64,000 bases of DNA from Bacteroidota bacterium. Lineage in GTDB: Bacteria > Bacteroidota > Bacteroidia > Cytophagales > Cytophagaceae. The position numbers and the translations under genes are program-made. The notes below the pieces were generated by a model, which was not told where the DNA came from, searched no databases, and was given only the letters and a program-made list of their open reading frames with translations. The stretch is taken from the NCBI GenBank assembly GCA_023392125.1, contig JAEVZS010000023.1, forward strand, positions 62,001 to 126,000, read 5' to 3'. Below, piece by piece: positions 7,917-16,799 of the stretch; the first letter of the stretch is position 1; every line of letters begins with the position of its first letter.

Positions 7917-8894
7917 ATGCGAGAAATACAGTTCAGAGAAGCACTTCGTGAAGCCATGAATGAGGAGATGAGAAGGGACGAATCGGTTTTCTTAATGGGT
8001 GAAGAGGTCGCTGAGTACAACGGCGCTTATAAAGTAAGCCAGGGTATGTTAGATGAATTCGGCCCTCAACGAATTATAGACACCCCTATTGCGGAATTAG
8101 GCTTTGCCGGTATTGGTGTAGGGGCTGCTATGAATGGTCTGCGTCCAATTATCGAGTTTATGACATTCAACTTTTCATTGGTAGCTATCGATCAGGTTAT
8201 AAACAGCGCAGCCAAAATGAAGAGTATGTCAGGCGGACAATATAATGTTCCTATCGTTTTCAGAGGTCCGACAGGAAATGCCGGGATGTTAAGCTCTCAG
8301 CATTCGCAAAACTTTGAAAACTGGTATGCGAACTGCCCCGGACTGAAAGTGGTCATTCCGTCAAATCCTTATGATGCAAAAGGGCTTCTTAAATCTTCCA
8401 TAAGAGACAATGATCCGGTTATCTTTATGGAATCCGAACTAATGTATGGAGAAAAGGGAGAAGTACCGGAAAGCGAATATCTTATTCCTATCGGAGTAGC
8501 TGACGTTAAAAAGTCAGGATCAGACGTTACCATCGTGAGCTTTGGTAAAATCATCAAAGTTGCTCTTGAAGCAGCAAAAGAACTCGAAAAGGACGGAATA
8601 AGCTGTGAAGTAATTGATTTACGCTCAGTTCGCCCGATCGATTATGAAGCAATTGTGAAATCAGTAAAGAAAACGAACCGTTGTATCATTGTTGAAGAAG
8701 CGTGGCCGTTAGCCAGTATTTCATCTGAAATTGCCTATCATGTGCAACGTTATGCATTCGATTATCTGGATGCTCCGGTCGCCCGTGTAACAAGCAGAGA
8801 TCTTCCTCTTCCATACGCACCTACACTTATAGAAGAAATATTGCCAAGTGTAAAGCGCACTATTGAAGCAGTTAATTCGGTGATGTATAAATAA
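7917..8894 (+). CDS. pdhB: Pyruvate dehydrogenase E1 component, beta subunit
   Basis: A 325-residue subunit of the thiamin-diphosphate E1 enzyme that decarboxylates pyruvate to feed acetyl-CoA production. Seen in order: REALREAMNEEMRRDESVF and GEEVAEYNGAYKV at the N-terminus, DTPIAELGFAGIGVGAA, EFMTFNFSLVAIDQ, and FRGPTGNAGMLSSQHSQ, then the C-terminal transketolase-like domain (VIDLRSVRPIDYE, IVEEAWP). Length is normal for the family. The alpha subunit and the E2/E3 genes are not adjacent; stand-alone pdhB is common in Bacteroidota. A branched-chain 2-oxoacid E1 beta subunit is the main alternative, but the sequence reads as the PDH type. Confidence 0.93.
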   Translation: MREIQFREALREAMNEEMRRDESVFLMGEEVAEYNGAYKVSQGMLDEFGPQRIIDTPIAELGFAGIGVGAAMNGLRPIIEFMTFNFSLVAIDQVINSAAKMKSMSGGQYNVPIVFRGPTGNAGMLSSQHSQNFENWYANCPGLKVVIPSNPYDAKGLLKSSIRDNDPVIFMESELMYGEKGEVPESEYLIPIGVADVKKSGSDVTIVSFGKIIKVALEAAKELEKDGISCEVIDLRSVRPIDYEAIVKSVKKTNRCIIVEEAWPLASISSEIAYHVQRYAFDYLDAPVARVTSRDLPLPYAPTLIEEILPSVKRTIEAVNSVMYK

Positions 8895-8924
8895 GAAGCA
8901 TAATACTTTTTATATAGCAATAAT

Positions 8925-8952
8925 AAAAAAACCGTCAAATGACGGTTTTTTT
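8925..8952. terminator. Bidirectional terminator between pdhB and ffh
   Basis: CCGTC (8932-8936) pairs with GACGG (8941-8945) around AAAT, flanked by seven A on the left and seven T on the right, so it can act on both convergent transcripts. Confidence 0.9.
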
Positions 8953-8981
8953 ATTTGTATTTAGAATTTCTTCTATGAATC

Positions 8982-10307
8982 TTAGCGCTTTAGCATATTC
9001 AGATTAGGCATACCTCTTTTAGACATTTTATTAACAGCCTTCATCATTTTTCTCATATCTTCAAACTGTTTCAAAAGATTATTGACCTGCTGAATACTTG
9101 TTCCGCTACCATCTGCAATCCTCTTCTTTCTGCTTCCGTTAATCAGTTCCGGATTTCTTCTTTCTTCTAATGTCATGGAGCGTATAATTGCTTCAATAGG
9201 TTTGAAGGCATTATCATCAATTTCTACATCCTTCATCATTTTACCCATACCGGGTAACATTCCGATAAGATCTTTGAGGCTTCCCATTTTTTTGATCTGC
9301 TGAAGCTGACTAAGAAAGTCTTCGAAATCAAATTGATTCTTACGGATTTTTTTATTCAGCTTCTGAGCTTCCTCCTCATCAAAAACCTGCTGAGCACGTT
9401 CAACAAGAGAAATAACATCTCCCATGCCCAGAATACGCTGTGCCATTCGATCCGGATAAAACAGATCGATTGCTTCCATCTTCTCTCCGGTGCTGATGTA
9501 TTTAATCGGCTTTTCAACAACAGAGCGAATAGATAAAGCGGCACCACCGCGGCTATCACCATCAAGCTTGGTCAGGACAACTCCATTAAAGTCAAGACGA
9601 TCATTAAATACTTTGGCTGTATTGACTGCATCCTGTCCTGTCATCGCATCTACCACAAATAAAGTCTCAGAAGGATTCAGCGCTTTCTTTAGCTCAGCGA
9701 TTTCATTCATCATCAACTCATCAACCGCCAGACGACCGGCGGTATCCACGATAACGATCTTTTTATTGTTAGCCCTGGCATGTGCAAGAGCATTATTGGC
9801 AATCTGTAATGCATTCTGATTGCCCGGTTCGGCATAAACCTCTACTCCAACCTGCTCACCGAGCACTTTTAACTGATCAATAGCTGCCGGACGATAGATA
9901 TCACATGCTGCCAGTAAGACCTGTTTCCCCTGCTTCTTCAGCAAATTAGCAAGCTTTCCACTGAATGTGGTTTTACCAGATCCCTGCAAGCCTGATATCA
10001 ATATTACCGCGGGGTCTCCTTTGATGGAAATATCGGCTTTTTCACCGCCCATCAATTCAGTAAGCTCCTCGTGTGTTATTTTAACGAATAACTGCCCGGG
10101 GGAAACAGAGATCAATACATCTCTTCCCAGCGCTTTTTCCTTTATATTATCCGTAACTGATTTCGCTACTTTATAGTTAACATCGGCATCCACTAAGGCC
10201 CTTCTGATCTCTTTGATCGTGGCTGCAACGTTAATTTCGGTAATCTGCCCCTCTCCTTTCAGAGTCTTAAAGGCACGATCCAACTTACTACTTAAATTCT
10301 CAAACAT
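8982..10307 (-). CDS. ffh: Signal recognition particle protein Ffh (SRP54)
   Basis: A 441-residue GTPase that binds signal sequences on nascent chains and, with its RNA and FtsY, brings ribosomes to the membrane. Visible: N-domain (MFENLSSKLDRAFKTLKG), G1 P-loop GLQGSGKTTFSGKLA, DTAGRLAVDELMM, the TKLDGDSRGGAALS segment, and the methionine-rich M domain near the C-terminus (LKDLIGMLPGMGKMMKDV, MRKMMKAVNKMSKRGMPNLNML). Full length, single gene on the minus strand, divergent from the acyltransferase gene. The SRP RNA gene is not in this window. Confidence 0.97.
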   Translation of the reverse strand: MFENLSSKLDRAFKTLKGEGQITEINVAATIKEIRRALVDADVNYKVAKSVTDNIKEKALGRDVLISVSPGQLFVKITHEELTELMGGEKADISIKGDPAVILISGLQGSGKTTFSGKLANLLKKQGKQVLLAACDIYRPAAIDQLKVLGEQVGVEVYAEPGNQNALQIANNALAHARANNKKIVIVDTAGRLAVDELMMNEIAELKKALNPSETLFVVDAMTGQDAVNTAKVFNDRLDFNGVVLTKLDGDSRGGAALSIRSVVEKPIKYISTGEKMEAIDLFYPDRMAQRILGMGDVISLVERAQQVFDEEEAQKLNKKIRKNQFDFEDFLSQLQQIKKMGSLKDLIGMLPGMGKMMKDVEIDDNAFKPIEAIIRSMTLEERRNPELINGSRKKRIADGSGTSIQQVNNLLKQFEDMRKMMKAVNKMSKRGMPNLNMLKR

Positions 10308-10376
10308 GTTTATTGACTTGAAAGCACAAAGAAAGAAAATTTTTTAACGAGGTTAAAATCAATATCAGGTTAATTT

Positions 10377-10384
10377 TAACTTTG
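10377..10384 (+). promoter_or_regulatory. -7 element upstream of the NeuD-like gene
   Basis: TAACTTTG is an exact TAnnTTTG, 34 bases before the ATG at 10419. No convincing TTG element lies 19-20 bases upstream, so confidence is moderate. Confidence 0.45.
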
Positions 10385-10418
10385 AGAGCACCATTACCAC
10401 ATTTTTGTCCAAAATTCT

Positions 10419-11039
10419 ATGTCTGCAACAAAACAACTCGCTTTATTTGGTACCGGAGGTCACGCTCTTAGCGTAGTGGATATACTTTATAGCAATAACT
10501 ACTCCGGCAAATTTTATTTCGTTGAAGAACACAAATCTATTGATCTGTATATGGGGTACAATGTATATCCCCGGGTCAGAAACTCTTTCGATCCGATGTT
10601 TATAGCCATTGGCAATAACCAGCTACGTAAAGACTTGTTTGTACAATACTCAGACAGAGAGTATCTTTCAATAATTTCTTCCAGATCTACCATCAGCCAT
10701 CTGGCTGGGACCGGACAACACATTTTTGCCGGCCATCATGTGCATATCGGACCGGGGGCATTTATTGGAGATAATACAATTGTCAATACAGGGGCTATTA
10801 TTGAGCATGAGTGCCAGATCGGACAACATTGCCATATCTCAATTAATGTCAGTATCGCCGGACAAGTCTCGATTGGCGATAACGTATTCATCGGCGCAGG
10901 CGCCAGTATTATCAACAATATCTCTGTCTGCTCTGATGTAGTCATCGGAGCCGGATCTGTTGTTATAACTTCAATTCATGAACCAGGTACTTACGTTGGG
11001 GTTCCCGCAAAAAAAGTCAGTAATTCTTCTGCGGTTTAA
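10419..11039 (+). CDS. NeuD/PglD-like sugar O- or N-acyltransferase
   Basis: A 206-residue acyltransferase with an N-terminal nucleotide-sugar-binding fold (LALFGTGGHALSVVDIL) and a C-terminal left-handed beta-helix of hexapeptide repeats (HIGPGAFIGDNTIVNTGAII, then VSIGDNVFIGAGASIINNI, VVIGAGSVV), closing with PGTYVGVPAKKV. The catalytic-type histidine lies in IIEHECQIG. Family members acetylate sialic acids or UDP-amino sugars such as UDP-bacillosamine precursors. It opens the glycan region and could serve the amino-sugar operon at 15-21 kb, but that link is inferred. Its 3' end overlaps the convergent flippase gene by 23 bases. Confidence 0.85.
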   Translation: MSATKQLALFGTGGHALSVVDILYSNNYSGKFYFVEEHKSIDLYMGYNVYPRVRNSFDPMFIAIGNNQLRKDLFVQYSDREYLSIISSRSTISHLAGTGQHIFAGHHVHIGPGAFIGDNTIVNTGAIIEHECQIGQHCHISINVSIAGQVSIGDNVFIGAGASIINNISVCSDVVIGAGSVVITSIHEPGTYVGVPAKKVSNSSAV

Positions 11040-12513
11040 TGTAGCGATCTACCAAATGATTAAAGTCTTCGGAAAGTTTAAACTTGTATGTACATAAAAG
11101 AAAGACCACTGTAATCACAATCGACTTAACTGCAATAATAAGTGCAGACTCTATCAGGGATTGTCCGTTAATATTCAACAGATAGACTGATATCAAAAGC
11201 GCACTACTCAGTAGCAAAGCTCCCAATGACGCCCTGGTAAACGGAATCATACCGGTTTTGATCCAGATAATCAATATCCTTATACAGTTGGAAAGTGAAT
11301 AGCTGATTAACGTCCCTATAGCTGCTCCTTCCATACCATACCGTGGAATCAGCAATGAATTAAATACAATATTAGAAATCCCTAAAAAAATCGTCAGGAA
11401 GAAATTAATCCTATAAAAAGGTGAGCTTATAATGACTTCGGCATTCAGTCCGGTTGCCATATCCACAAACCGTGAAATTCCGATAATAAAAACAACTGTA
11501 ATCCCGGTGATATACGCTTCTGAATTAGGCATCAGGTTAAAGATATCCTTGATATTGACAAGCAGCAGCGTCAAAAAAAGCCCCCCTATCAATGTCTGAA
11601 CTATGGATGTTCTGCTATATATCTGTTTGAGAGAAGTTAAATCATTGTTCTTCCAGCCATTGGCAATAAGCGGAATGGATATTTGAGAAATAGCTCTCTT
11701 AGGCATTTCTATAACTGTTCCCATAAAAAAAGCAATAGAATATACCCCTGTCATCTCAAGACTCACGGCACTCAGCATCACAACATCAATCCGGGCGCTT
11801 AGTACAGCGACAAAACCAGTCAGAAATATTATAGCTCCGTATTTGACCATCTCTTTAAACAAAACTTTGTGTTTTGAATAAATAAAGCGTTCAACCCACA
11901 GTTTCTTCAGATGTCTGAGATAGAATATTAATATCAGGACTGTAAAGCTGTATGAAAGTATCAGAGAATAAATAAAAGCATCAAAGCTGATACAATTAAA
12001 CGCATACAGCAATGTAAAAACGATTAAAGCAAGCCTCAAAAAAACTTCGCGAACAAATATCGGTACCGTAATTCTCATGACCGCCCTGGTATAAGCTTCG
12101 AGAACCTGCTGATACAACATAAAAAATGCCAGCGGTATCACTACAATAAAATAGTGAACAAGCAGAGGACTTTTGTCAGAGTAAATATCCACCCACAGAT
12201 CTTTAAAAAGGACCAGAAAGGCAAAAATCAGCAAAAAGCCAATTAAGGGGTAGAGTATTATCAAAAGAACAAAGCCATTATTGCGGGTTTTGTCCTCATG
12301 AAAATATGGGAAAAAACGATCTATGATATTAACAATACCAACCTGAGACAACGTAGCAACCAGCAAACCAATATCCTGCAAAACACGAACCAGACCAATC
12401 TGATCCGGTTCAAAAAGCTTTGGGAACAAAATAAGCATGGTAAAGGCCCCCAAAACAACGCCGAGATAATTACTCAGGGTTCCTTTCACACTTTGCCTAA
12501 GAACAACACCCAT
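11017..12513 (-). CDS. Wzx-like polysaccharide flippase (MOP superfamily)
   Basis: A 498-residue polytopic membrane protein that would flip lipid-linked oligosaccharides across the inner membrane. The N-terminus (VLRQSVKGTLSNYLGVVLGA) and the first helices with EPDQIGLVRVLQDIG are typical of the oligosaccharide flippase family, and 12-14 hydrophobic segments can be counted. IPRYGMEGAAIGTLISYSLS is a recognisable late segment. It is alone on the minus strand, between the NeuD-like gene and the YfhO-like gene. The substrate is unknown. The presence of a Wzm/Wzt exporter 9 kb away means the region encodes two export routes. Confidence 0.88.
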   Translation of the reverse strand: MGVVLRQSVKGTLSNYLGVVLGAFTMLILFPKLFEPDQIGLVRVLQDIGLLVATLSQVGIVNIIDRFFPYFHEDKTRNNGFVLLIILYPLIGFLLIFAFLVLFKDLWVDIYSDKSPLLVHYFIVVIPLAFFMLYQQVLEAYTRAVMRITVPIFVREVFLRLALIVFTLLYAFNCISFDAFIYSLILSYSFTVLILIFYLRHLKKLWVERFIYSKHKVLFKEMVKYGAIIFLTGFVAVLSARIDVVMLSAVSLEMTGVYSIAFFMGTVIEMPKRAISQISIPLIANGWKNNDLTSLKQIYSRTSIVQTLIGGLFLTLLLVNIKDIFNLMPNSEAYITGITVVFIIGISRFVDMATGLNAEVIISSPFYRINFFLTIFLGISNIVFNSLLIPRYGMEGAAIGTLISYSLSNCIRILIIWIKTGMIPFTRASLGALLLSSALLISVYLLNINGQSLIESALIIAVKSIVITVVFLLCTYKFKLSEDFNHLVDRYIKPQKNY

Positions 12514-12598
12514 ACTTTGTTTTTTTTATATATTTAATGTTTATCAAATGTCGAAAAAATAGTAAATATGCATTGCATAATCTGAACTTCGAATTTCC

Positions 12599-15007
12599 AT
12601 GCAATATACATCAAATAAATTTTTACCTTTTATAGTAGCTTTTACTCTATTTTTTATCGTTGCATTTGTATACTTCTCTCCGGTCCTGGAAAAAAAAGAG
12701 CTGGTTCAAAGTGATCTTGTCCAAATACTGGGAACATTGCAGGAATCATTCGAATATGGTGACACAGAGGCGGAAATCTTATGGTCCAATTCCAGTTTTT
12801 CAGGAATGCCCATATGGCGCGGCTATAAAACAAATATCTTCCGCTATATACATGAAGGCTTCTTATTCCTGCTTCCGGCGCCCGTATATATGACCTTTTT
12901 ATGCTTCGCCGGCTTCTATATTCTTCAGCTGGCCTTTAGAATCAATCCATGGATAGCCATAGCCGGATCGTTCGCATATACCCTCGCTTCCTTCACTTTC
13001 ATAAGTATTGAGGCCGGGCATATCAACAAGGTCTACGACATGGCTCTGATAGCTCCGGTTTTGGCAGGAATCGTCTATTTATACCAGAAGCGCTATCTAA
13101 TAGGTGCTCTGATAACTACTTTCGCCTCTGGTATGCTCATTTATTATGAGCACATTCAAATCATATACTACACAGCGATACTTCTTTTGATTTACGTAAT
13201 CTTCAGGTTTATTGAAGCGTTCAGGGAAAAACAATTTAAAGACTTCGTCATAGCATCCGCCATCGCACTCATTTGTGGAGTAGTGGCCATTTTGCCCAGC
13301 TATTCGAAATTGTCAGTACTGGCTGCCATGGCTCCTAACACAACCCGGGGTGGCTCCGAATTAAGCGAAAAAAAGGATAAAACCGGCCTGGATAAAGATT
13401 ACGCATTTGCCTGGAGCTATGGCAAATTTGAGACTCTGACCTTATTGATCCCCAATTTGTATGGAGGAAGCTCACATGAAGATGTCGGAGTCAAATCAGA
13501 ATCTTACCAAACTATTGTTCAGGCAGGCGCTCCCCGAAATCAGGCGAAAGATTATGTCAGCAATCTTCCAACCTATTGGGGCGATCAGCCATTTACTTCC
13601 GGACCTGTATATATCGGCGCGGCAGTTTGCTTCCTGTTTATTCTCGGATGTCTCCTTATCAAAGGCCCAACCAAAATCTGGCTGGTATCCATCACCATAC
13701 TTTCTATATTGCTTGCCTGGGGTAAGAACCTCGAATGGTTTTCAGACTTATTCTTTAACTACGTTCCTCTGTATAATAAGTTCAGGTCGGTCACAATGAT
13801 TCTCTCTTTAACTCAGGTCAGTGCCGCCCTGCTGGCTTTCATTGCCTTAAATGAAATATTCAAAAGAACATCGCCAGCCAATGAAGTAATAAAAAAGTCC
13901 GGGATTGCGCTCGCGATAACCAGTGGTATCTCCCTACTAATCTTTTTGACCGGGCCTTCTATTCTCAGCTTTAGTTCCGAAAATGACAGCAGGGTACCGG
14001 AATGGCTTATAAATGCTTTGCGCGAAGACCGGGTCAGTATGCTAAAAAAAGACGCGCTCAGGTCTTTCTTCTTTGTCGCGGTCATATTTGGAGCAATATA
14101 TCTCTATGTCAAAGAAAAAGCAGGACGAATCACCTTTTCCCTGCTAGTTGTCGCTATTGTATTATTGGACATGTTTCCGATAAGCAAGCGTTACCTGAAC
14201 AACGATGATTTTTTTGACAAGCAAAAGTATCTAAAACAAGTATTCGCCCCTACGAAAGTTGACAATGAAATTCTCAGCGATACAGCTGCACATTACAGAG
14301 TGCTCAATCTCACCGTTAATCCTTTTACGGATGCGAAAACTTCCTATTTACATAAATCCATAGGCGGCTATAGCGCTATAAAACTATCCAGATACCAGGA
14401 TCTGATCGAACGTCATATCAGCCAGAATAATCAGAATGTATGGAATATGCTCAATACAAAGTATATAATATACAAGCACCAGCAAACAGGGGCTCCTATG
14501 GTCATGACGAATCCGAATGCGATGGGTAATGCTTGGTTTGTAGACTCCGTATCAATGGTAAATGGTGCCCGTGAGGAAATAGAAGCGCTTACAGACTTTG
14601 ATCCGGCAAGCACTGCCATTATCGACCAGCGTTTTAAGGATTACGTATCCAATCTCAACCTGCAGCAGGATTCCGCCAATACAATAAAATTAGTCGAATA
14701 CCACCCGAACGAATTAACCTACACAGCTTATACACAAAGCAACCAGCTTGCCGTGTTTTCTGAAATATTTTATCATCCAGGCTGGCAGGCCTATATTGAC
14801 GGTAAACCAGTAGAGCATATACGGGCCAATTATGTACTTAGAGCTCTTCATGTCCCTTCGGGTAATCATACCATAAATTTCAGGTTTGAACCTCAGGTAT
14901 ATTCACGCGGGGAAAAAATATCCATGGCTGGCTCCATAGTATTACTTCTCAATATGCTAGCACTAACCATCTGTCTTGTAGTAGGCCCCAAAAACAATAA
15001 GGACTAG
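12599..15007 (+). CDS. YfhO-family large membrane protein
   Basis: An 802-residue integral membrane protein. About 12 hydrophobic helices occupy the first 540 residues, with a loop carrying SSFSGMPIWRG after helix 1 that resembles the acidic/aromatic loops of lipid-sugar-dependent GT-C enzymes; a soluble periplasmic-type domain follows (about 560-770, including EIFYHPGWQAYIDGKPV and LRALHVPSGNHTI), and a final helix ends the protein. This is the layout of the YfhO family, some members of which glycosylate teichoic acid in Firmicutes. In Bacteroidota the role is not established. The position beside the flippase suggests glycan work, which is inference. Confidence 0.8.
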   Translation: MQYTSNKFLPFIVAFTLFFIVAFVYFSPVLEKKELVQSDLVQILGTLQESFEYGDTEAEILWSNSSFSGMPIWRGYKTNIFRYIHEGFLFLLPAPVYMTFLCFAGFYILQLAFRINPWIAIAGSFAYTLASFTFISIEAGHINKVYDMALIAPVLAGIVYLYQKRYLIGALITTFASGMLIYYEHIQIIYYTAILLLIYVIFRFIEAFREKQFKDFVIASAIALICGVVAILPSYSKLSVLAAMAPNTTRGGSELSEKKDKTGLDKDYAFAWSYGKFETLTLLIPNLYGGSSHEDVGVKSESYQTIVQAGAPRNQAKDYVSNLPTYWGDQPFTSGPVYIGAAVCFLFILGCLLIKGPTKIWLVSITILSILLAWGKNLEWFSDLFFNYVPLYNKFRSVTMILSLTQVSAALLAFIALNEIFKRTSPANEVIKKSGIALAITSGISLLIFLTGPSILSFSSENDSRVPEWLINALREDRVSMLKKDALRSFFFVAVIFGAIYLYVKEKAGRITFSLLVVAIVLLDMFPISKRYLNNDDFFDKQKYLKQVFAPTKVDNEILSDTAAHYRVLNLTVNPFTDAKTSYLHKSIGGYSAIKLSRYQDLIERHISQNNQNVWNMLNTKYIIYKHQQTGAPMVMTNPNAMGNAWFVDSVSMVNGAREEIEALTDFDPASTAIIDQRFKDYVSNLNLQQDSANTIKLVEYHPNELTYTAYTQSNQLAVFSEIFYHPGWQAYIDGKPVEHIRANYVLRALHVPSGNHTINFRFEPQVYSRGEKISMAGSIVLLLNMLALTICLVVGPKNNKD

Positions 15008-15324
15008 ATTAAACTGATTTACAGTCTACAATCAGTCTTTTGAGTTCGGTAATATAAATAGATTTACGGCTGCTTTAGCCTGCTGCTTACTTAACCAGTG
15101 GAAATAACTGTTTCTCATACTATTTAAACACTGGATACAGCTTCTTCTCAATGGAAAGAAGCCCACAGTCAGTCACCTCTGATCTGACCGGACTATGATT
15201 GAGCAAGTTTATTTAAGACCCTGTTTAATCTTAAACAACACACCATTTTTCTGACGAAAGCAGCTTATCTGAGCTACTTTCGTCACATAAAAAATATATG
15301 TATGATACGATACCCTCTCTTATC
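15008..15324. other. 317-base gap without a convincing gene
   Basis: I see no coding frame with family features here. It holds a weak dyad just after the YfhO-like gene (ACTGATT 15013-15019 with AATCAGT 15030-15036, then CTTTT), a second weak dyad (GCTTCTT 15140-15146 with AAGAAGC 15156-15162) and a strong hairpin at 15252-15285 listed separately. It separates two convergent transcripts. Confidence 0.6.
15252..15285. terminator. Strong hairpin, probable terminator of the minus-strand glycan operon
   Basis: TGACGAAAG (15252-15260) pairs with CTTTCGTCA (15277-15285); one C/A mismatch and a further AGCT/AGCT pair extend it to a 14-position stem with a 6-nt loop. Read on the minus strand it is followed by GAAAAATGG, so the U-tract is short. 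It lies 40 bases past the stop of the methyltransferase gene. Confidence 0.6.
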
Positions 15325-16761
15325 CTACGCTTTAATTTCTCCTACAAAGATCACTCTATTGGTATCAATTTTTTCTTCGTACAACACAGTAAAATACAGC
15401 ATAAAATTATCCCTGAAATATTCAATTGAATACCAATCCGGCACAATATATTTATTCTTGCTTTTAGGGTTATACAGTCCCAGGGGCATAAATTCTACAA
15501 ATACATATTTTTTCGAGTACTTTATCAGTTCTTCAAATAAGACTTTTATTGGCATCTTCTGAGTCAATAACAGATGATGACTTAAAGCTAAAGCAAAGAC
15601 AGCATCGCTTTTAAATCTTGAATAAACCGACCTTCCAATTTTGTTTTCAAATGGCATAACAAAATTTAACAATGCCGGAGCAATGTCATATTCTGTTTTT
15701 TTAAGCGTATTATACATGATGTTGACAGCTGCTTCATCATAATCGGTACAAATAATCGTTTTTACTTTTGCCTTTTCGACCAAAATCTGAGAAAATACTC
15801 CTTGATTTCCCCCCAATTCAAGAGCTGTCTCAATAGAAAGCTCCTTGGTAATTTCAACAATTCTGTCAAATCTACTGGTTGACTTTATAAAGCCGTCCGG
15901 TCCCTTTAACTGATTATGATAATCCCCCCATTCCGTACTGATGTTATTAATAGTCAAATTGTTTATTGTTGTTTTTAAACGGTTCAGATTCGTATCCTGA
16001 AAAGGCAACAATTTCATCTTTTTAAGTGGCGAGATTACTTTTCGTAATGGCAGGGGAATCTTTTTTTCAATTTCAGCATCTGAAAAATAACTTAAAAGCT
16101 TAAACTTGAAAAAATTATGAAAATAAAATTCAATACGGTGATTCTTAAAAATCTTGCTTAGAGGATGTCTTAAATAATAATAGGCGTAATGAGGCATAGG
16201 AGTAGGTTGCATCATGACCAGTCTGGCCCAATACCAATTCCCTGTCTGCGCAATAATTAACGGATATAAATAAAACTGCCTAAAACCTTCATAAGCAAAC
16301 CACCCTTTAAATCCAGGAGGATTTATGATAAAACTACCTAAATCCACATAAACAGGCTTATTTTTTCTGAAAATAACATTGTAACCATGACAATCCATGG
16401 TTTGATAACCATACTTTCGGGCTATCTGATTCAACTCAATGACAAGCAATGCCGCGTCCTTTAACATATCAAAGGACCACTGAGGCGGCATTACCACGGG
16501 CTGAATCTTTTCATGTTCCAGTACCATTCCAAAACCATCCAATACATAATCGGACACGGTAGTTTTCGGAAACATTCCTTTACTGACAAGCTCCTCAATC
16601 AGTCCGCTGGCGAGCAACTGATTAACATAGTCTACCTTGTGCTTGTATATAGCTCTTAAAATTTTATTATCATACGAAAAAACCTTTCCAATTTCATCTC
16701 GTTCGGAAACACTGATAAACTCAACCTCAACCTCACTCAATACAGTCTGTCTGATATCCAT
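15325..16761 (-). CDS. Kinase-like/SAM methyltransferase two-domain protein (NoeA-like)
   Basis: A 478-residue protein. Residues about 75-200 hold kinase-like motifs: EWSF-like PQWSFDMLKDAALLVIELN, then MDCHGYNVIF (Asp123, His125, Asn128) and VYVDLGSF (Asp140), the spacing of a catalytic loop plus DFG-like aspartate in phosphotransferases such as APH. From about 305 a Rossmann methyltransferase follows, with SAM motif I ALELGGNQGVFS (313-324) and acidic CTDYDEAAVN (Asp340). The layout recalls NoeA-type methyltransferases of nodulation and capsule loci. It is the last gene of a five-gene operon, so it probably modifies the glycan. It looks more A/T-rich than its neighbours. Whether the kinase-like part is active is unknown. 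Confidence 0.75.
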   Translation of the reverse strand: MDIRQTVLSEVEVEFISVSERDEIGKVFSYDNKILRAIYKHKVDYVNQLLASGLIEELVSKGMFPKTTVSDYVLDGFGMVLEHEKIQPVVMPPQWSFDMLKDAALLVIELNQIARKYGYQTMDCHGYNVIFRKNKPVYVDLGSFIINPPGFKGWFAYEGFRQFYLYPLIIAQTGNWYWARLVMMQPTPMPHYAYYYLRHPLSKIFKNHRIEFYFHNFFKFKLLSYFSDAEIEKKIPLPLRKVISPLKKMKLLPFQDTNLNRLKTTINNLTINNISTEWGDYHNQLKGPDGFIKSTSRFDRIVEITKELSIETALELGGNQGVFSQILVEKAKVKTIICTDYDEAAVNIMYNTLKKTEYDIAPALLNFVMPFENKIGRSVYSRFKSDAVFALALSHHLLLTQKMPIKVLFEELIKYSKKYVFVEFMPLGLYNPKSKNKYIVPDWYSIEYFRDNFMLYFTVLYEEKIDTNRVIFVGEIKA

Positions 16762-16799
16762 AATATTTTAACTTTGTTCAAAAAATAGTACTAATAAAA

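Noticed and set aside
12567..12579. Dyad TATGC-ATT-GCATA before the YfhO-like gene as an operator.
   Set aside because: Arms of five A/T-rich bases are easily found by chance in this composition; no promoter element overlaps it.
15140..15162. GCTTCTT/AAGAAGC hairpin as a terminator of the YfhO-like gene.
   Set aside because: It lies 130 bases after the stop, has a 9-nt loop, and is not followed by a T run.
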